Assembly: GCA_024235595.1 (NCBI GenBank)
Contig: JACKMC010000003.1
Span: 186,001-250,000 of the forward strand
Origin: Zoogloeaceae bacterium
GTDB taxonomy: Bacteria > Pseudomonadota > Gammaproteobacteria > Burkholderiales > Rhodocyclaceae
Direction: 5' to 3'
Length of the DNA: 64,000 nt
Position numbers and translations under genes: made by a program. Positions 54,236-63,940 of the stretch are shown piece by piece (within the stretch, counting starts at the first letter, position 1; each line of letters begins with the position of its first letter). The notes under the pieces are model-generated. The model saw nothing but the letters and a program-made list of their open reading frames with translations. It ran no database searches and was not told the DNA's origin.

Positions 54236-54248
54236 GGCCACCGGCGCG

Positions 54249-57050
54249 TCAGGAAAGCGGCACCAGCGCGCCGGAACGGCTCGCCGCCTGAATCGATTTC
54301 ATTTCGCACAGCTTGAGCTCGCCGACCCTGGGCAAGCTCGCACTGCTCGAACTTGCCTGCGGCCCGGTCAGGTTTTTCATGCTCGCCTTCAACTTCACCG
54401 GCCCCGGTGCATGCAGCTCGATGTTGCCGCCCGCTATCCTGAGGGACGCACCGCTCGCCGTCGCCAGCAGGTTGCGCTTGGCGCTGATGTGGATGCCTGC
54501 CTCGCTACTCGTGACGGCCACCCGCTTTTCGGCGGCAGCGCGAAGCTCACCGGTCTGGGCCTGCACCAGGACCTTGCCGCGCGCGGCGTGGAGGTGGATT
54601 CCCGTTTCCGCATTCGGCTTTTGCTCGTGGCTGGCTTTGCCGCGGCAGAACAGTGCGATGCCGTCCCTGGCTGCGAGGCCTTGACTCGCCTGGGCAACGA
54701 GATTCAGATCCTGCCCCGCGGCGAGGCTCATCGACTGTCCCGCAACCAGGACGACATCGGCGGGCGTCACCTGGACGATGCCGGCGGGGGCTGTGTATTG
54801 AATGCGCGGCGCGCTCCAGGCGGGTACCGTGCCCTCGCCGCCGCCGGTGGCGATGAAGCGCGTGCCGGGCTCCTCCTCGATGTTGCGCGACGAAGCCGGC
54901 GGCGCACCACGGGTTTCGGTCGCCGCCATCGTCTCGATCGCCTTGCCCAGGCCTTCGCTTACCGACAGCTTTGCGGCCGTCGGGTCCCCCGCGAGGGCGG
55001 CGCCGTGGCGGGCCGCCAGCTCGGCCAGCTTTTCGACCAGGGCCCTTGCCTGCTCCGTCTGCGCGATCGCCTCGCGGCTGTCCAGCGACGTGCCCGCAGC
55101 GCCGGGGCGGGCATCGGTGCTCAGCAGCAAGCCGTATCCCGCGCGCAGCGCCGCGGCCGCACGGGTGGTAAGTTCGGCACCGTGACCGCGCTCGGCGAGG
55201 CGGGCGTTGTCGGCCTGCTGCTTGAGGTGGCCGAGCTGCAGGCGGCTGGCGTATTGGGTGCTGCCGAGCTCGATGCGGGCCTGGCCTGGGCTGTCGTCGA
55301 AGACGAGCTGATTGTAGCCGCCCTGCCCGCTACGGCTGGTCGATAGCTGCTGGCTCTTGAATCCCGAGAGGCTGGCGCCATGTCGATGCGCTTCGGCGTG
55401 CTGCCCCGCGAACCAGGCCGGGGCATTGGCACTGGCCCGCATGGCGCCGCCGGCCATGCGGTTGCCGGCTGCATCGTGCTGCCCCTGGCCGTTATACACC
55501 GCGCCGATCACCACTGGACGGTCAATGTTGCCATGCATGAAGGCAACCACGACTTCCTGGCCGGGACGCGGCACAAAGACCCCGCCCCAGTTGGCGCCGG
55601 CTATCGGGCTCATCACCCGCACCCAGGTCCCGAGCGAATCGGAGGCCGGCGCGTTGTCGCGGTCGCCCGGGTGGGCCATGCCGCTCGCGCTCCTGCTGCC
55701 GCGCTGCCAGGGAAACTGCACCCGTACCCGGTGGTCGCGGTCGGTATGGGTGGGCGCGCCGGATCCGACCACCACAGCCGTCAGGGTGCCGCGCACCGTA
55801 GGTCGCGGATGGGTCCTGCGGCCGTGGTCGTCCTCAAGGGTCGGCCGCCATGGCAGATCGCCGGGGACGATGACGAGCTGGTTGCGGTAAAGCGGGCGTG
55901 TGCCGGCAGACGTGTCTCCGGCGGGCGGTGGCTCGGCCGCCACCCGGACGTCGCCGAGGTTGTTGTGGGCCCGATGGCGGACACTCACGATGCAGAACTC
56001 GCGCGACTCGCCCACGGGGCCTGCGTCGACGTGGTCGCGCAAGACGAAGCGCGTGGCCGGGGCGGCGGTGCGAATCGTGCCTTCGGCCTCGAACTGCAGC
56101 ATCCGAGCATCCCGCGCCTGCTGGCGGCAGGCGAGCAGGCGCGCGCCCTGTTCCGGGCTTTCCCAGGCGTACTGGCCCGGATCGTCGAACTCGACGAGTG
56201 TTTCGGCAAGGCCCGCAGCGGCGACCCGCGAGCGCTCGGCCTGTGGCCGGCTGCCGCGGCTACGGTAGTCCCAGCTTGCGGCTGCGAGCCTGCCAGTCGC
56301 GAGCTGCCTTTCGATGCACCACCGATCGAGGCTGTCTTCCGGGAGCGTGGCGCCGGGTTGAGTGTAGCGGAACTCGGGCTGCATGTTCTCGCCGAATGCG
56401 CTCGCATGGTCGGCGATCACCAGGCTGTGCCGGCCGAGTCTTTCGTCCTCGCCCGCTTCATGCTCGAACCAGCAGAACAGTCCCTCCTCGGTCAGCAGGC
56501 GGCGCACGAAGGCAAGGTCGCTTTCCTGAAACTGGGTGGTGATGGAGCGTCGCGGATAGACGCTGCGGTCTGCAATCTCCCAGCGCCAGGCAGGATCGAG
56601 CCGGCCCTTGCCGACCCAGTCGCCAAAGAGCTCGTCGATGATCTCGAAGACCGTCCTGTCCTGAAAGATGTAGCTGTCACGACCCTGCCCGAGAAACGCG
56701 AGCCATGGCTCGATCTGCAGGCGGTAGCGCGCAAAGCCGCCATTCGCACCGAGCCGGCTCACTCGCGTGCAATGACCGTGGAAAGGCCGGCGCCAGCTGC
56801 GCGAGAGGCTGGTGAGGAGGTCGACGCGGACCGCTTGGCCGAGCAGTGCGGCAAGATCGATCGTCGCGTCGGCGGACAGCGCGGTCAGCTCGATACGAAA
56901 GCCGGCGTGCTCGTCCACCGGGCCGAGGCACTCGACTGCCTCGAAACCCTCGGCCAGCAGTACGTCCTCGCCGAGGGGCGTGTGGAGCCGCAGCAGGCGA
57001 TTGGTCTGCCGCCAGAGCGAGTCGCCGGGAAGCAACGCCGGGTCGATCAT
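54249..57050 (-). CDS. tssI: T6SS spike protein VgrG with DUF2345 extension
   Basis: 933 residues. N-terminal gp27-like part (about 20-410: LSRSWRRPFHGHCTRVSRLG, FWCFEHE-type motif as LFCWFEHEAG), gp5-like OB/needle part (about 430-600: RVRVQFPWQRG, DSLGTWVRVMSPIAG, NWGGVFVPRPGQEVVVAFMHGNIDRPVVIGAVY in parts), then DUF2345 and a T6SS-Vgr C-terminal region (about 700-933). It forms the puncture tip with PAAR. The long C-terminus is likely the docking platform for the DUF4123/effector complex. The stop of the small upstream gene overlaps the start. Confidence 0.93.
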   Translation of the reverse strand: MIDPALLPGDSLWRQTNRLLRLHTPLGEDVLLAEGFEAVECLGPVDEHAGFRIELTALSADATIDLAALLGQAVRVDLLTSLSRSWRRPFHGHCTRVSRLGANGGFARYRLQIEPWLAFLGQGRDSYIFQDRTVFEIIDELFGDWVGKGRLDPAWRWEIADRSVYPRRSITTQFQESDLAFVRRLLTEEGLFCWFEHEAGEDERLGRHSLVIADHASAFGENMQPEFRYTQPGATLPEDSLDRWCIERQLATGRLAAASWDYRSRGSRPQAERSRVAAAGLAETLVEFDDPGQYAWESPEQGARLLACRQQARDARMLQFEAEGTIRTAAPATRFVLRDHVDAGPVGESREFCIVSVRHRAHNNLGDVRVAAEPPPAGDTSAGTRPLYRNQLVIVPGDLPWRPTLEDDHGRRTHPRPTVRGTLTAVVVGSGAPTHTDRDHRVRVQFPWQRGSRSASGMAHPGDRDNAPASDSLGTWVRVMSPIAGANWGGVFVPRPGQEVVVAFMHGNIDRPVVIGAVYNGQGQHDAAGNRMAGGAMRASANAPAWFAGQHAEAHRHGASLSGFKSQQLSTSRSGQGGYNQLVFDDSPGQARIELGSTQYASRLQLGHLKQQADNARLAERGHGAELTTRAAAALRAGYGLLLSTDARPGAAGTSLDSREAIAQTEQARALVEKLAELAARHGAALAGDPTAAKLSVSEGLGKAIETMAATETRGAPPASSRNIEEEPGTRFIATGGGEGTVPAWSAPRIQYTAPAGIVQVTPADVVLVAGQSMSLAAGQDLNLVAQASQGLAARDGIALFCRGKASHEQKPNAETGIHLHAARGKVLVQAQTGELRAAAEKRVAVTSSEAGIHISAKRNLLATASGASLRIAGGNIELHAPGPVKLKASMKNLTGPQASSSSASLPRVGELKLCEMKSIQAASRSGALVPLS

Positions 57051-57283
57051 TCGCTCACCTGCAATTCGATCCGGCGCTGAAGCACACCGCCGTCGAGGCC
57101 GCAGCGCACCTGCGCGGAGGCGTCGAATACGCTGCCAGCCGGGCGGGGCCCCTCGCCTGTCACGCTCACCTCGGCCCGAATGAGTAGCCCGAACCACAGC
57201 CGGACCGGCTGGCCGTCGAGGTAGCTGTGGCCGCCTTCGAGATACTGGGCGTGTTCGCGGTCGTGGAGTCGGCGCATGGTCAT
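57047..57283 (-). CDS. Small T6SS-locus protein of unknown function
   Basis: 78 residues, beginning TMRRLHDREHAQYLEGG. The start could also be the TTG at 57295 or ATG at 57277. The segment SYLDGQPVRLWFGLLIRAEVSVTGEG and the end LQRRIELQVSE are beta-like. The stop overlaps the vgrG ATG (4 bp) and it follows clpV closely, which argues that the frame is used. It is too short for a PAAR domain and has no PAAR-repeat motif. I do not recognise a family. Confidence 0.6.
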   Translation of the reverse strand: MTMRRLHDREHAQYLEGGHSYLDGQPVRLWFGLLIRAEVSVTGEGPRPAGSVFDASAQVRCGLDGGVLQRRIELQVSE

Positions 57284-57301
57284 GGTCTCGATCAATCCTC
57301 T

Positions 57302-59938
57302 TCAGCTCACCCGATAGGTGAACTCGCCGCGCTTGTTGGCGCCGACGCGGATACGACCGATCTCGCGACCCTCGGACATGTGGCCGAGCACGGTTTCCGC
57401 CATGGTGGGCAGCAGCGTGCCGTTGAGGATGTGATCGACGTTGCGAGCGCCGGAATCCACCTCGGTGCAGCGCGCCAGCACCGCATCTTCCAGTGCGGCC
57501 GACCAGCCGAAGTCGGCACGGTGATTGCTGCGGATGCGCCTGCCGATGCGCCCGAGCTTGAGGCGGATGATCTCGACCAGGGTGTCGTCGTCTACCGGAA
57601 AGTACGGCACCACCTTCATGCGCCCGAGAAAGGCGGGCTTGAACTGCTTGTAGAGCACCGGCCGCAGCGCCTCGCCCAGCGCCTCCGGGTCGGGGCGGGC
57701 GAATACGCCCTCACTGAGGCACGCCTGCATGATCTGGCTGGAGCCGACGTTGCTGGTGAGGATGATCACGGTGTTGCGAAAATCGATCTCGCGGCCTTCG
57801 GCATCGTCGAGCCGGCCCTTGTCGAAAACCTGGAAGAACAGTTCGAGCACATCCGGATGCGCTTTTTCCACCTCGTCGAGCAACACCACGCTGTAGGGAT
57901 TGCGGCGCACCGCCTCGGTGAGCACGCCGCCCTCGCCGAAGCCCACGTAGCCCGGTGGCGAGCCCTTGAGGCCGGAAACACTGTGGGCCTCCTGGTACTC
58001 GCTCATGTTGATGGTGATGAGCTTGCGCTCGCCGCCATACAGCACCTCGGCCAGCGCAAGCGCGGTTTCGGTCTTGCCTACGCCGGACGGGCCGACGAAC
58101 AGGAACACTCCCTTGGGCTTGTGGGGATCCTCGAGATGGGCGCGCGCGGTACGCACCCGCTGGGCCACTGCGTCGAGGGCGTGGTCCTGGCCGATGACCC
58201 GCTCCTTGAGCAGCGGCACCAGGCGCAGCACGGTGTCGATCTCGTCCTTCACCATGCGTCCCAGCGGCACCCCGGTCCATGACGCCACGATCTCGGCAAT
58301 TGCGTGGCCATCGACCTGGGCCGGCACCATCGGTGCGTCGCCCTGGATCGCCCTGAGTTCGTTCACCAAGGCTTCGAGCGTGGCCCTGGGCGACGCCGCA
58401 CCGGCCGACTCGACACCCGCCCGCAGCGCGCTGATCTCGGCCACCATCTCGCACTCGCGCCGATGCCGTGCGTGGTCTTCGGCCAGCGCCGCATCGATCT
58501 GCGCGATCTCGCCGGCGAGCGCAGCGAGCCGCTCACCGTGTGCCGCGCCGCAGTTCGCCTCGCGCTCCAGCGCGGTGACTTCGCTGCGCAGGCCCTGGAG
58601 GCGCATCTGCGCATCGTCGATACGCGCGGGAAGACTGCTTTGAGCGAGCGCGACCCGGGCACAGGCGGTATCGAGCACGCTGATGGCCTTGTCCGGCAGT
58701 TGTCGCTCGGTGATGTAGCGATGCGACAGCCGCACCGCTTCGGTCACCGCCTCGTCCAGCACCCGCACGCCGAAGTGGCTCTCCATGAGCGGAACAATGC
58801 CGCGCAGCATGGCCGCTGCGAGCAGCTCGTCCGGCTCTTCCACCTTGATGAGCTGGAAGCGCCTCGCCAGCGCGGCATCCTTCTCGAAGTATTTCTTGTA
58901 CTCGGCCCAGGTGGTGGCCGCGATGGTGCGCAGCTCGCCCCGCGCCAGCGCAGGCTTGAGCAGGTTGGCGGCGTCGCCCTGGCCGGACTGTCCACCCGCG
59001 CCGATGATGGTGTGGGCTTCATCGATGAAGAGGATCACCGGGCGGGCGCTCTGCCTGACCTCATCGATGAGCTTCCTGAGGCGGCTCTCGAATTCGCCCC
59101 TCACGCTCGCCCCGGCCTGCAGCAGGCCGATGTCGAGAACATGCAGCTCGACCTCGCGCAGCGGCGGCGGAACTTCGCCCGCGGCGATGCGCCGCGCCAG
59201 CCCCTCGACCACCGCGGTCTTTCCCACCCCCGGCTCGCCGGTGAGAATGGGGTTGTTCTGGCGCCGCCGCATGAGGATGTCGATGCACTGGCGGATTTCC
59301 GCATCGCGGCCAATCACCGGGTCGATGCGCCCTTCACGTGCCTGCCTGGTGAGATTTGTGGTAAACCGCTCGAGAGCAGGGCTCGAATTCGGGCCTGCAG
59401 GCGCCACAGGCGCCGCTTCGCAATCGTCGCGATCGCCGTCGCGCCGACCCACCGCGGCCTGCTCGACCGAGCCCAGCGTCGCCGTATCGAGATCGTGCTT
59501 GAGCTGCTCAAGCCTGATCGCCGCGAAATGCGACGAGGCGCGGGCCGCGAGCTGCGCAAGCTCCGGCACGGTCAACAGCGCGAGCAGCAGATGCGCCGAA
59601 CGGATCTGGCGGCTTCGCGAATCCAGGGAGGCAAGCAGCCAGGCCTGCTCGAAGAGCCTCGGAAGCCGCGACGAGAATACCGGGGTACGGGTGTTGCCGG
59701 TGGCCAGGGCCAGCAACTCCCGCTCGATATCGGCCGCAAGCGCCGTTGCGGCGATGTGGTGGCGTGCGAGGATCACCCCGAAGTCGGAATCGAACTGCTC
59801 GAGCAAGGCCAGCATCAGGTGTTCGATCTCGACTTCGAAATGTCCGCGCGCCATGCACAGGCTTGCCGCTCGCTCGGCGGCGAGCCTGCACTGGGGATTC
59901 AGCTTGCCGATCAGGGTCTTGAGTGGAATTTGCGTCAT
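57302..59938 (-). CDS. tssH: T6SS sheath-disassembly ATPase ClpV (TssH)
   Basis: 878 residues: Clp N-domain (about 10-150), AAA1 with GEPGVGKT and FIDEAHTIIG, a coiled middle domain (about 415-530), AAA2 with GPSGVGKT and VLLDEVEKAHPDV, and a ClpB-type C-domain. The sequence lacks the ClpB-specific N-terminal features and the locus context confirms ClpV. It recycles contracted TssB/TssC sheaths. It is followed by a small gene and vgrG, and preceded by tssG with 9 bp between. Confidence 0.95.
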   Translation of the reverse strand: MTQIPLKTLIGKLNPQCRLAAERAASLCMARGHFEVEIEHLMLALLEQFDSDFGVILARHHIAATALAADIERELLALATGNTRTPVFSSRLPRLFEQAWLLASLDSRSRQIRSAHLLLALLTVPELAQLAARASSHFAAIRLEQLKHDLDTATLGSVEQAAVGRRDGDRDDCEAAPVAPAGPNSSPALERFTTNLTRQAREGRIDPVIGRDAEIRQCIDILMRRRQNNPILTGEPGVGKTAVVEGLARRIAAGEVPPPLREVELHVLDIGLLQAGASVRGEFESRLRKLIDEVRQSARPVILFIDEAHTIIGAGGQSGQGDAANLLKPALARGELRTIAATTWAEYKKYFEKDAALARRFQLIKVEEPDELLAAAMLRGIVPLMESHFGVRVLDEAVTEAVRLSHRYITERQLPDKAISVLDTACARVALAQSSLPARIDDAQMRLQGLRSEVTALEREANCGAAHGERLAALAGEIAQIDAALAEDHARHRRECEMVAEISALRAGVESAGAASPRATLEALVNELRAIQGDAPMVPAQVDGHAIAEIVASWTGVPLGRMVKDEIDTVLRLVPLLKERVIGQDHALDAVAQRVRTARAHLEDPHKPKGVFLFVGPSGVGKTETALALAEVLYGGERKLITINMSEYQEAHSVSGLKGSPPGYVGFGEGGVLTEAVRRNPYSVVLLDEVEKAHPDVLELFFQVFDKGRLDDAEGREIDFRNTVIILTSNVGSSQIMQACLSEGVFARPDPEALGEALRPVLYKQFKPAFLGRMKVVPYFPVDDDTLVEIIRLKLGRIGRRIRSNHRADFGWSAALEDAVLARCTEVDSGARNVDHILNGTLLPTMAETVLGHMSEGREIGRIRVGANKRGEFTYRVS

Positions 59939-59947
59939 CGGAGTGCG

Positions 59948-60970
59948 TCAGTGGGTCGGATCGAGCAGGAAGGCCGCATCGTCGCGGTCGCGGTCCATGG
60001 TCCGGGTACACAGGAAGCTGTCTTGCCCGAGGCGCGCGCCATCGGTGCCGTCCAGCCGCGCAGGCGTCACCTCGGCCGCCTGCAGCATCGGACGCAGCTC
60101 ATATTCGAGCGGTCCCGAGCTGGCGAGGCGCAGCACTCTGGCAAGCGCCCGGGAGCCGCTGCCGCCGGGCAGGAAACGCCGGTACGCGGTGCGAGCGAGC
60201 GGGCCGAGGCGGATCTGGATACGAAGGTCGCGTTGCCACACCCGCTCTCCGAGCAGCGCATCATGCCCAAGTCTGCAGTTGCCACGGCCCAGCGCGCCGC
60301 GCCGCGCCGCATCGAGCGCATACCAGTGGCCAACGAACTGCCCTATTCGAACCGGCACGCCGAAATACGATGCAAGCACGGCCTGCAGTGTCGCTGCCGA
60401 GGCCGGTCGATGAGCCAGAAGCCCCGCCAGATGTGCCACCGATTCATCATCGACGCCGGCTTCGCCGCCGCCCAGGCGCTCGCGCAGCGAGCCGAAACCG
60501 AGCCCCACGAGCGAGAGCAGCGGAGCGATGAAACCCTCGCGCCGATCCGATTCGTATTGCATCGGCAGCCGGTGCTTCTTCCACGCCAGGTAGAACAGCC
60601 CGACCAGGCGATTGGAGAAGAGGTCGAGGAAGGCGCGCGGTGCGTCATCCCGTGTCTGCGATTCGTGGGCGGCGACGCGTTCGGTGTAGTGCGCCGGAAG
60701 TACGCCGGACAGTCCAAGCAAACCCATGAAGCTTGGGGTGAGCTCGAAATGCCCGGCCTCTGCAGCGTCATCGCCATCGACCCGCCTCAACGCTTCGATC
60801 TGCGAAGCCGGAAACGCCAGCGAAAGGCTGTTTCGAAAGCGTATCCCGTCCGACACCGCCAAGTCGCCATCCGCCGCCGGCCGCCCCTGCGCCTTGAGTT
60901 CGCGTTCGATCAGGCGCACCGCCTGGAAGAACTCGAAGCGCTGCGGCTGCTGTAGCAGTTGCGCCTTCAT
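59948..60970 (-). CDS. tssG: T6SS baseplate subunit TssG
   Basis: 340 residues. The TssG (DUF1305) start QQPQRFEFFQAVRLIERE and the motifs ELTPSFMGLLGLSGVLPAHYTE and FLDLFSNRLVGLFYLAWKK are all recognisable. It forms the wedge complex with TssF, TssE and TssK. The ATG overlaps the tssF stop by 4 bp, so TssF and TssG are translationally coupled. Confidence 0.93.
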   Translation of the reverse strand: MKAQLLQQPQRFEFFQAVRLIERELKAQGRPAADGDLAVSDGIRFRNSLSLAFPASQIEALRRVDGDDAAEAGHFELTPSFMGLLGLSGVLPAHYTERVAAHESQTRDDAPRAFLDLFSNRLVGLFYLAWKKHRLPMQYESDRREGFIAPLLSLVGLGFGSLRERLGGGEAGVDDESVAHLAGLLAHRPASAATLQAVLASYFGVPVRIGQFVGHWYALDAARRGALGRGNCRLGHDALLGERVWQRDLRIQIRLGPLARTAYRRFLPGGSGSRALARVLRLASSGPLEYELRPMLQAAEVTPARLDGTDGARLGQDSFLCTRTMDRDRDDAAFLLDPTH

Positions 60971-62808
60971 GCCACGATGGCGTCACCGCTTCGCGGCGCG
61001 CAGCGCAACAGCTCCTCGCCACTGCGCGACGAAATCAGCACCAGTTGGACGAAGCTGTTGAGATGAACATGGAGAGCCAGGAAGCGGTCGATTACCCGCG
61101 CGAAGAGGTCGAGGCCGCTGCCCACGAAATGCTCCTCATCGACTTGCAGCCGAACCTCGTACCCGCGCACGAAGCTCGCGAAGGGCTTGCCGGGGAGCCA
61201 CATCGTGCGCTCCGTGCGGTCGATCGCCACGATGCCATCGATCTGCCGGCGGCTGACCGCCGACCCGGTTATGTCGTAGAGACGCAGCATCTCCTTGAAG
61301 GCGGACAGGCCGCTTCCGCTCAGGGACAGTTGGTTGAGCGAGAGCTGCGAGATCAGGCGCCACTGGCTGGCCGGTCCGTTGTCGAAACGCCGTGGCGGGC
61401 TCGGGGTGCGCAGAAGGCTTACCTGGCGTACCGCGGTGCCGGCGTCGAGTGAGAGATCGCCGCCAGGCATGCCGATGGCGAGGCGCGACGGAAGATCGCG
61501 ATTGGTGCAAGTGAGGTTCAGGCTGAGCGTATCGGCCGCCGCGGCTGGCGGATCGAGGTCGCTATCGACCAGCGCGATCCGCGTCTCGTAGCCCGGGCTG
61601 CGTTCCGCGATCATGGCGTCACGACGCGCGCTCCAGTAGCGTCCCTGGCCGTCGCGCGGCTCACCGTGTCGCAGCGAGAAGAAGGGCCGGAACTCGGTCG
61701 TCGTTTCGCCCTGCGGGGTCTTGCGTACCCGGCTCACGCGATCGATCGAGTAGACCTCGTAGCCGAAAGCATTGCGGGCATCGGCGACCACCGAATAATC
61801 GGTCTGTCGATGTGTGATCCGGATCGGCTCGCCGCGCTGCGCGAAAAGATTGACCACCGGTGCACAGGAAAGGCGCAGGTTAATGCGCGACACATCCTGC
61901 AGCAGCCGGTCGGCCTGCTGCGCGCCCTGCTGCCCTCCGACCACGAGCTTGATCTCGAGTTGCCGCACCGCCTGGAGCGGGCTGGGCAGCGCGCCGGGAC
62001 GCAGCTCGAAGAAGTTGAATTTTTCGGGGAAAGCGAAGTATTCGGTGAGCTGCCGATACGCCGGATGGGCGATCGCAGGAAAATCCAGCAGGGCCTCGTC
62101 GTCGCCGAAACCGGCTTCGCCGACGACCTCACCCGGCAGCGGCTGCCAGCGCTTGGCGTCGTCTCCGACCACGTACGCCCCGATGCAGCGCATGAACAGG
62201 CAATCACGCAACGCCGCGGCAAGCGAGGCTTCGGCATCGATGAAGAGCCGCAGCGACCCGTCGGGCAGGCTGCGCCAGTCGAAGCCGGCGCCGGCCGCCC
62301 GCAGCGAGATCGACAGCACCCCGGAGGCGGCCGCCGGCAAAGCCGCCGAAGGCGGGATCGCGGCGGCCGGCTCGAAGCGCACGGCGTGGATGGAAACGGG
62401 CAGGATATGGACGTCCCAGGCTGTGCGGAAGCGGCACGAAAGCCCCTTCACCGGTGGCGACCTGAGCTCGCTGTGCCGGGGCACGCGCAACGGCGCCGAG
62501 AGCGCGGAAGCGCCGCCAGCACCCTCGAACTGCGCAATCGAACACGACGGGAACGGGCGCAGGTAGTGCGGATACAGGACGTTCAGCAGCGCCTCGGTAA
62601 ACTCCGGGTAGCCGTCCTCGATCTTCTTGTTCACCCGCGCCGCCAGCAAGGCGAACGATTCGATCATGCGCTCGACATGCGGGTCCTCGCTGCGCTCGCC
62701 ATTGAGCAGCAGGCTCGAGGCGAGCCTGGGATAGCGCTCTGCGAATTCACGGGAATGTCGACGCAGGAAAGCCAGCTCCCGCTCGTAGTAGGGCAGCATT
62801 TCCTTCAT
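60967..62808 (-). CDS. tssF: T6SS baseplate subunit TssF
   Basis: 613 residues. The family hallmark start MLPYYERELAFLRRHSREFAERYP and the following VERMIESFALLAARVNKKIED, PEFTEALLNVLYPHYLRPFPS blocks are typical of TssF (DUF879/VasA). Near the end QLVLISSRSGEELLRCAPRSG is the expected C-terminus. TssF forms the wedge with TssG and TssE. Its length is normal for the family. Confidence 0.94.
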   Translation of the reverse strand: MKEMLPYYERELAFLRRHSREFAERYPRLASSLLLNGERSEDPHVERMIESFALLAARVNKKIEDGYPEFTEALLNVLYPHYLRPFPSCSIAQFEGAGGASALSAPLRVPRHSELRSPPVKGLSCRFRTAWDVHILPVSIHAVRFEPAAAIPPSAALPAAASGVLSISLRAAGAGFDWRSLPDGSLRLFIDAEASLAAALRDCLFMRCIGAYVVGDDAKRWQPLPGEVVGEAGFGDDEALLDFPAIAHPAYRQLTEYFAFPEKFNFFELRPGALPSPLQAVRQLEIKLVVGGQQGAQQADRLLQDVSRINLRLSCAPVVNLFAQRGEPIRITHRQTDYSVVADARNAFGYEVYSIDRVSRVRKTPQGETTTEFRPFFSLRHGEPRDGQGRYWSARRDAMIAERSPGYETRIALVDSDLDPPAAAADTLSLNLTCTNRDLPSRLAIGMPGGDLSLDAGTAVRQVSLLRTPSPPRRFDNGPASQWRLISQLSLNQLSLSGSGLSAFKEMLRLYDITGSAVSRRQIDGIVAIDRTERTMWLPGKPFASFVRGYEVRLQVDEEHFVGSGLDLFARVIDRFLALHVHLNSFVQLVLISSRSGEELLRCAPRSGDAIVA

Positions 62809-62810
62809 CT

Positions 62811-63320
62811 TCAGGCGGCCCGCACGAGTGCGCCGGCTCGGCCGCGTCGGCCCCGAGTACGATTCACCGAATAGCGTAGCGTGGTTGGCTGCAGCATCGC
62901 GTCGAAGCTCACCGGCTCGCGCGCCGGACGCACCACGAGGATGGCCGCGATGTCGAAGAACAGTGCGTTGATGGCGCGTCGATCGAGGCGCAGCGTCACG
63001 CGGACGTCCTGCAGCCGCGGCTCATGTGCCGCGATCGCTTGGCGGATGCCGTCGCAGATGCGTTTGCGGTCCGCCACACTATCCAGGCTCAGGCCCGCGA
63101 AGTCGCAAAGTCCGAAGCCTGCGACCGACGAGGCCACCAGCGCAAAGCCATCGAGCACGCCGGCGGCGAGGGTCGCCCGGGCATTCAACAAGGCTTCGAG
63201 ATCGCTCGCGACCGAATCCTTCAGGGTCTCGATCCCATTGCGGCGCTGCACCGGCGAGGCCGGTGCGGTGTCGAAGAGCTTGTCCAGGAGGCTCGGCTCG
63301 AAGCCGTCAAATGCGGGCAT
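62811..63320 (-). CDS. tssE: T6SS baseplate subunit TssE (gp25-like)
   Basis: 169 residues from the ATG before PAFDGFEPSLLDKLFD; a GTG at 63362 would add 14 residues and is also possible. The gp25 domain is visible as DSVASDLEALLNARATL, followed by FGLCDFAGLSLDSVADR, ICDGIRQAIAAHEPRLQDVRVTL and the final strand REPVSFDA. TssE starts sheath polymerisation at the baseplate. It is 2 bp from tssF. Confidence 0.9.
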   Translation of the reverse strand: MPAFDGFEPSLLDKLFDTAPASPVQRRNGIETLKDSVASDLEALLNARATLAAGVLDGFALVASSVAGFGLCDFAGLSLDSVADRKRICDGIRQAIAAHEPRLQDVRVTLRLDRRAINALFFDIAAILVVRPAREPVSFDAMLQPTTLRYSVNRTRGRRGRAGALVRAA

Positions 63321-63378
63321 GGCGTGGCTCGGGCGCGACCGGCCGAAGATGGCGAGGCGCACCGATCGCAGAGGTCGA

Positions 63379-63915
63379 TCAGGTCAGGTTGGCGGTGTTC
63401 TTGGCGAGGTTCCAGGCACCCTGGATATTCACCTTTCCTGACTTGCTGCCATCGATATTGAGCTCGTCGTAGGTCCACTTCACTGCCGAGTACTTGAGGG
63501 TGAAGGTCTCCTGCGGGATGCCCTCGCTCGAGACGGTCGGCGCCACCGACGCAACGATCGCGTTCTTGAGCTCGATTCTCAGGTACTGGTGACGGTTCTG
63601 GCTGCTGCTCGGACTGCCGGTGTTGTTCTTGCCACCGAAAGCGCGATAGAAATACACCACGACGTCATTGACCACGATACCGGATGAGCAGGCCTGCCAG
63701 AGCTTGGGGCTTGCGCCGTCGATGTCCTTGGTGAACACCATCTCGGCATGTTCGCAGCGCTCGGCGGTGTGCCCACCAGAGCTCGAGGCGGTCGCCGACT
63801 TGGGCTGACGGATCAGGTGACTCCATGAGTACACCTCGACGGTGTCCTTGTGCTTCTGGTCGCGGGAATCGCCCTTGATGTCGCTGCCCTTGAATTCGAT
63901 GTAGATGTCCTTCAT
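63379..63915 (-). CDS. tssD: T6SS tube protein Hcp (TssD)
   Basis: 178 residues of the Hcp1 family. The beginning DIYIEFKGSDIKGDSRDQKH, the VYSWSHLIRQPKSATAS segment, the HAEMVFTKDIDGASPKLWQA loop and the C-terminal FTLKYSAVKWTYDELN are standard Hcp features. Hcp hexamers form the inner tube and carry small effectors. It lies directly after tssC, as in typical tssB-tssC-hcp-tssE orders. Confidence 0.94.
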   Translation of the reverse strand: MKDIYIEFKGSDIKGDSRDQKHKDTVEVYSWSHLIRQPKSATASSSGGHTAERCEHAEMVFTKDIDGASPKLWQACSSGIVVNDVVVYFYRAFGGKNNTGSPSSSQNRHQYLRIELKNAIVASVAPTVSSEGIPQETFTLKYSAVKWTYDELNIDGSKSGKVNIQGAWNLAKNTANLT

Positions 63916-63940
63916 TGCCTGTCTGCTCCTGTGTGGTCAA

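Noticed and set aside
58304..60955. 883-residue open frame antisense to clpV and tssG
   Set aside because: Antisense to two well-recognised T6SS genes; composition is Arg/Pro/Gln-rich shadow sequence without domains.
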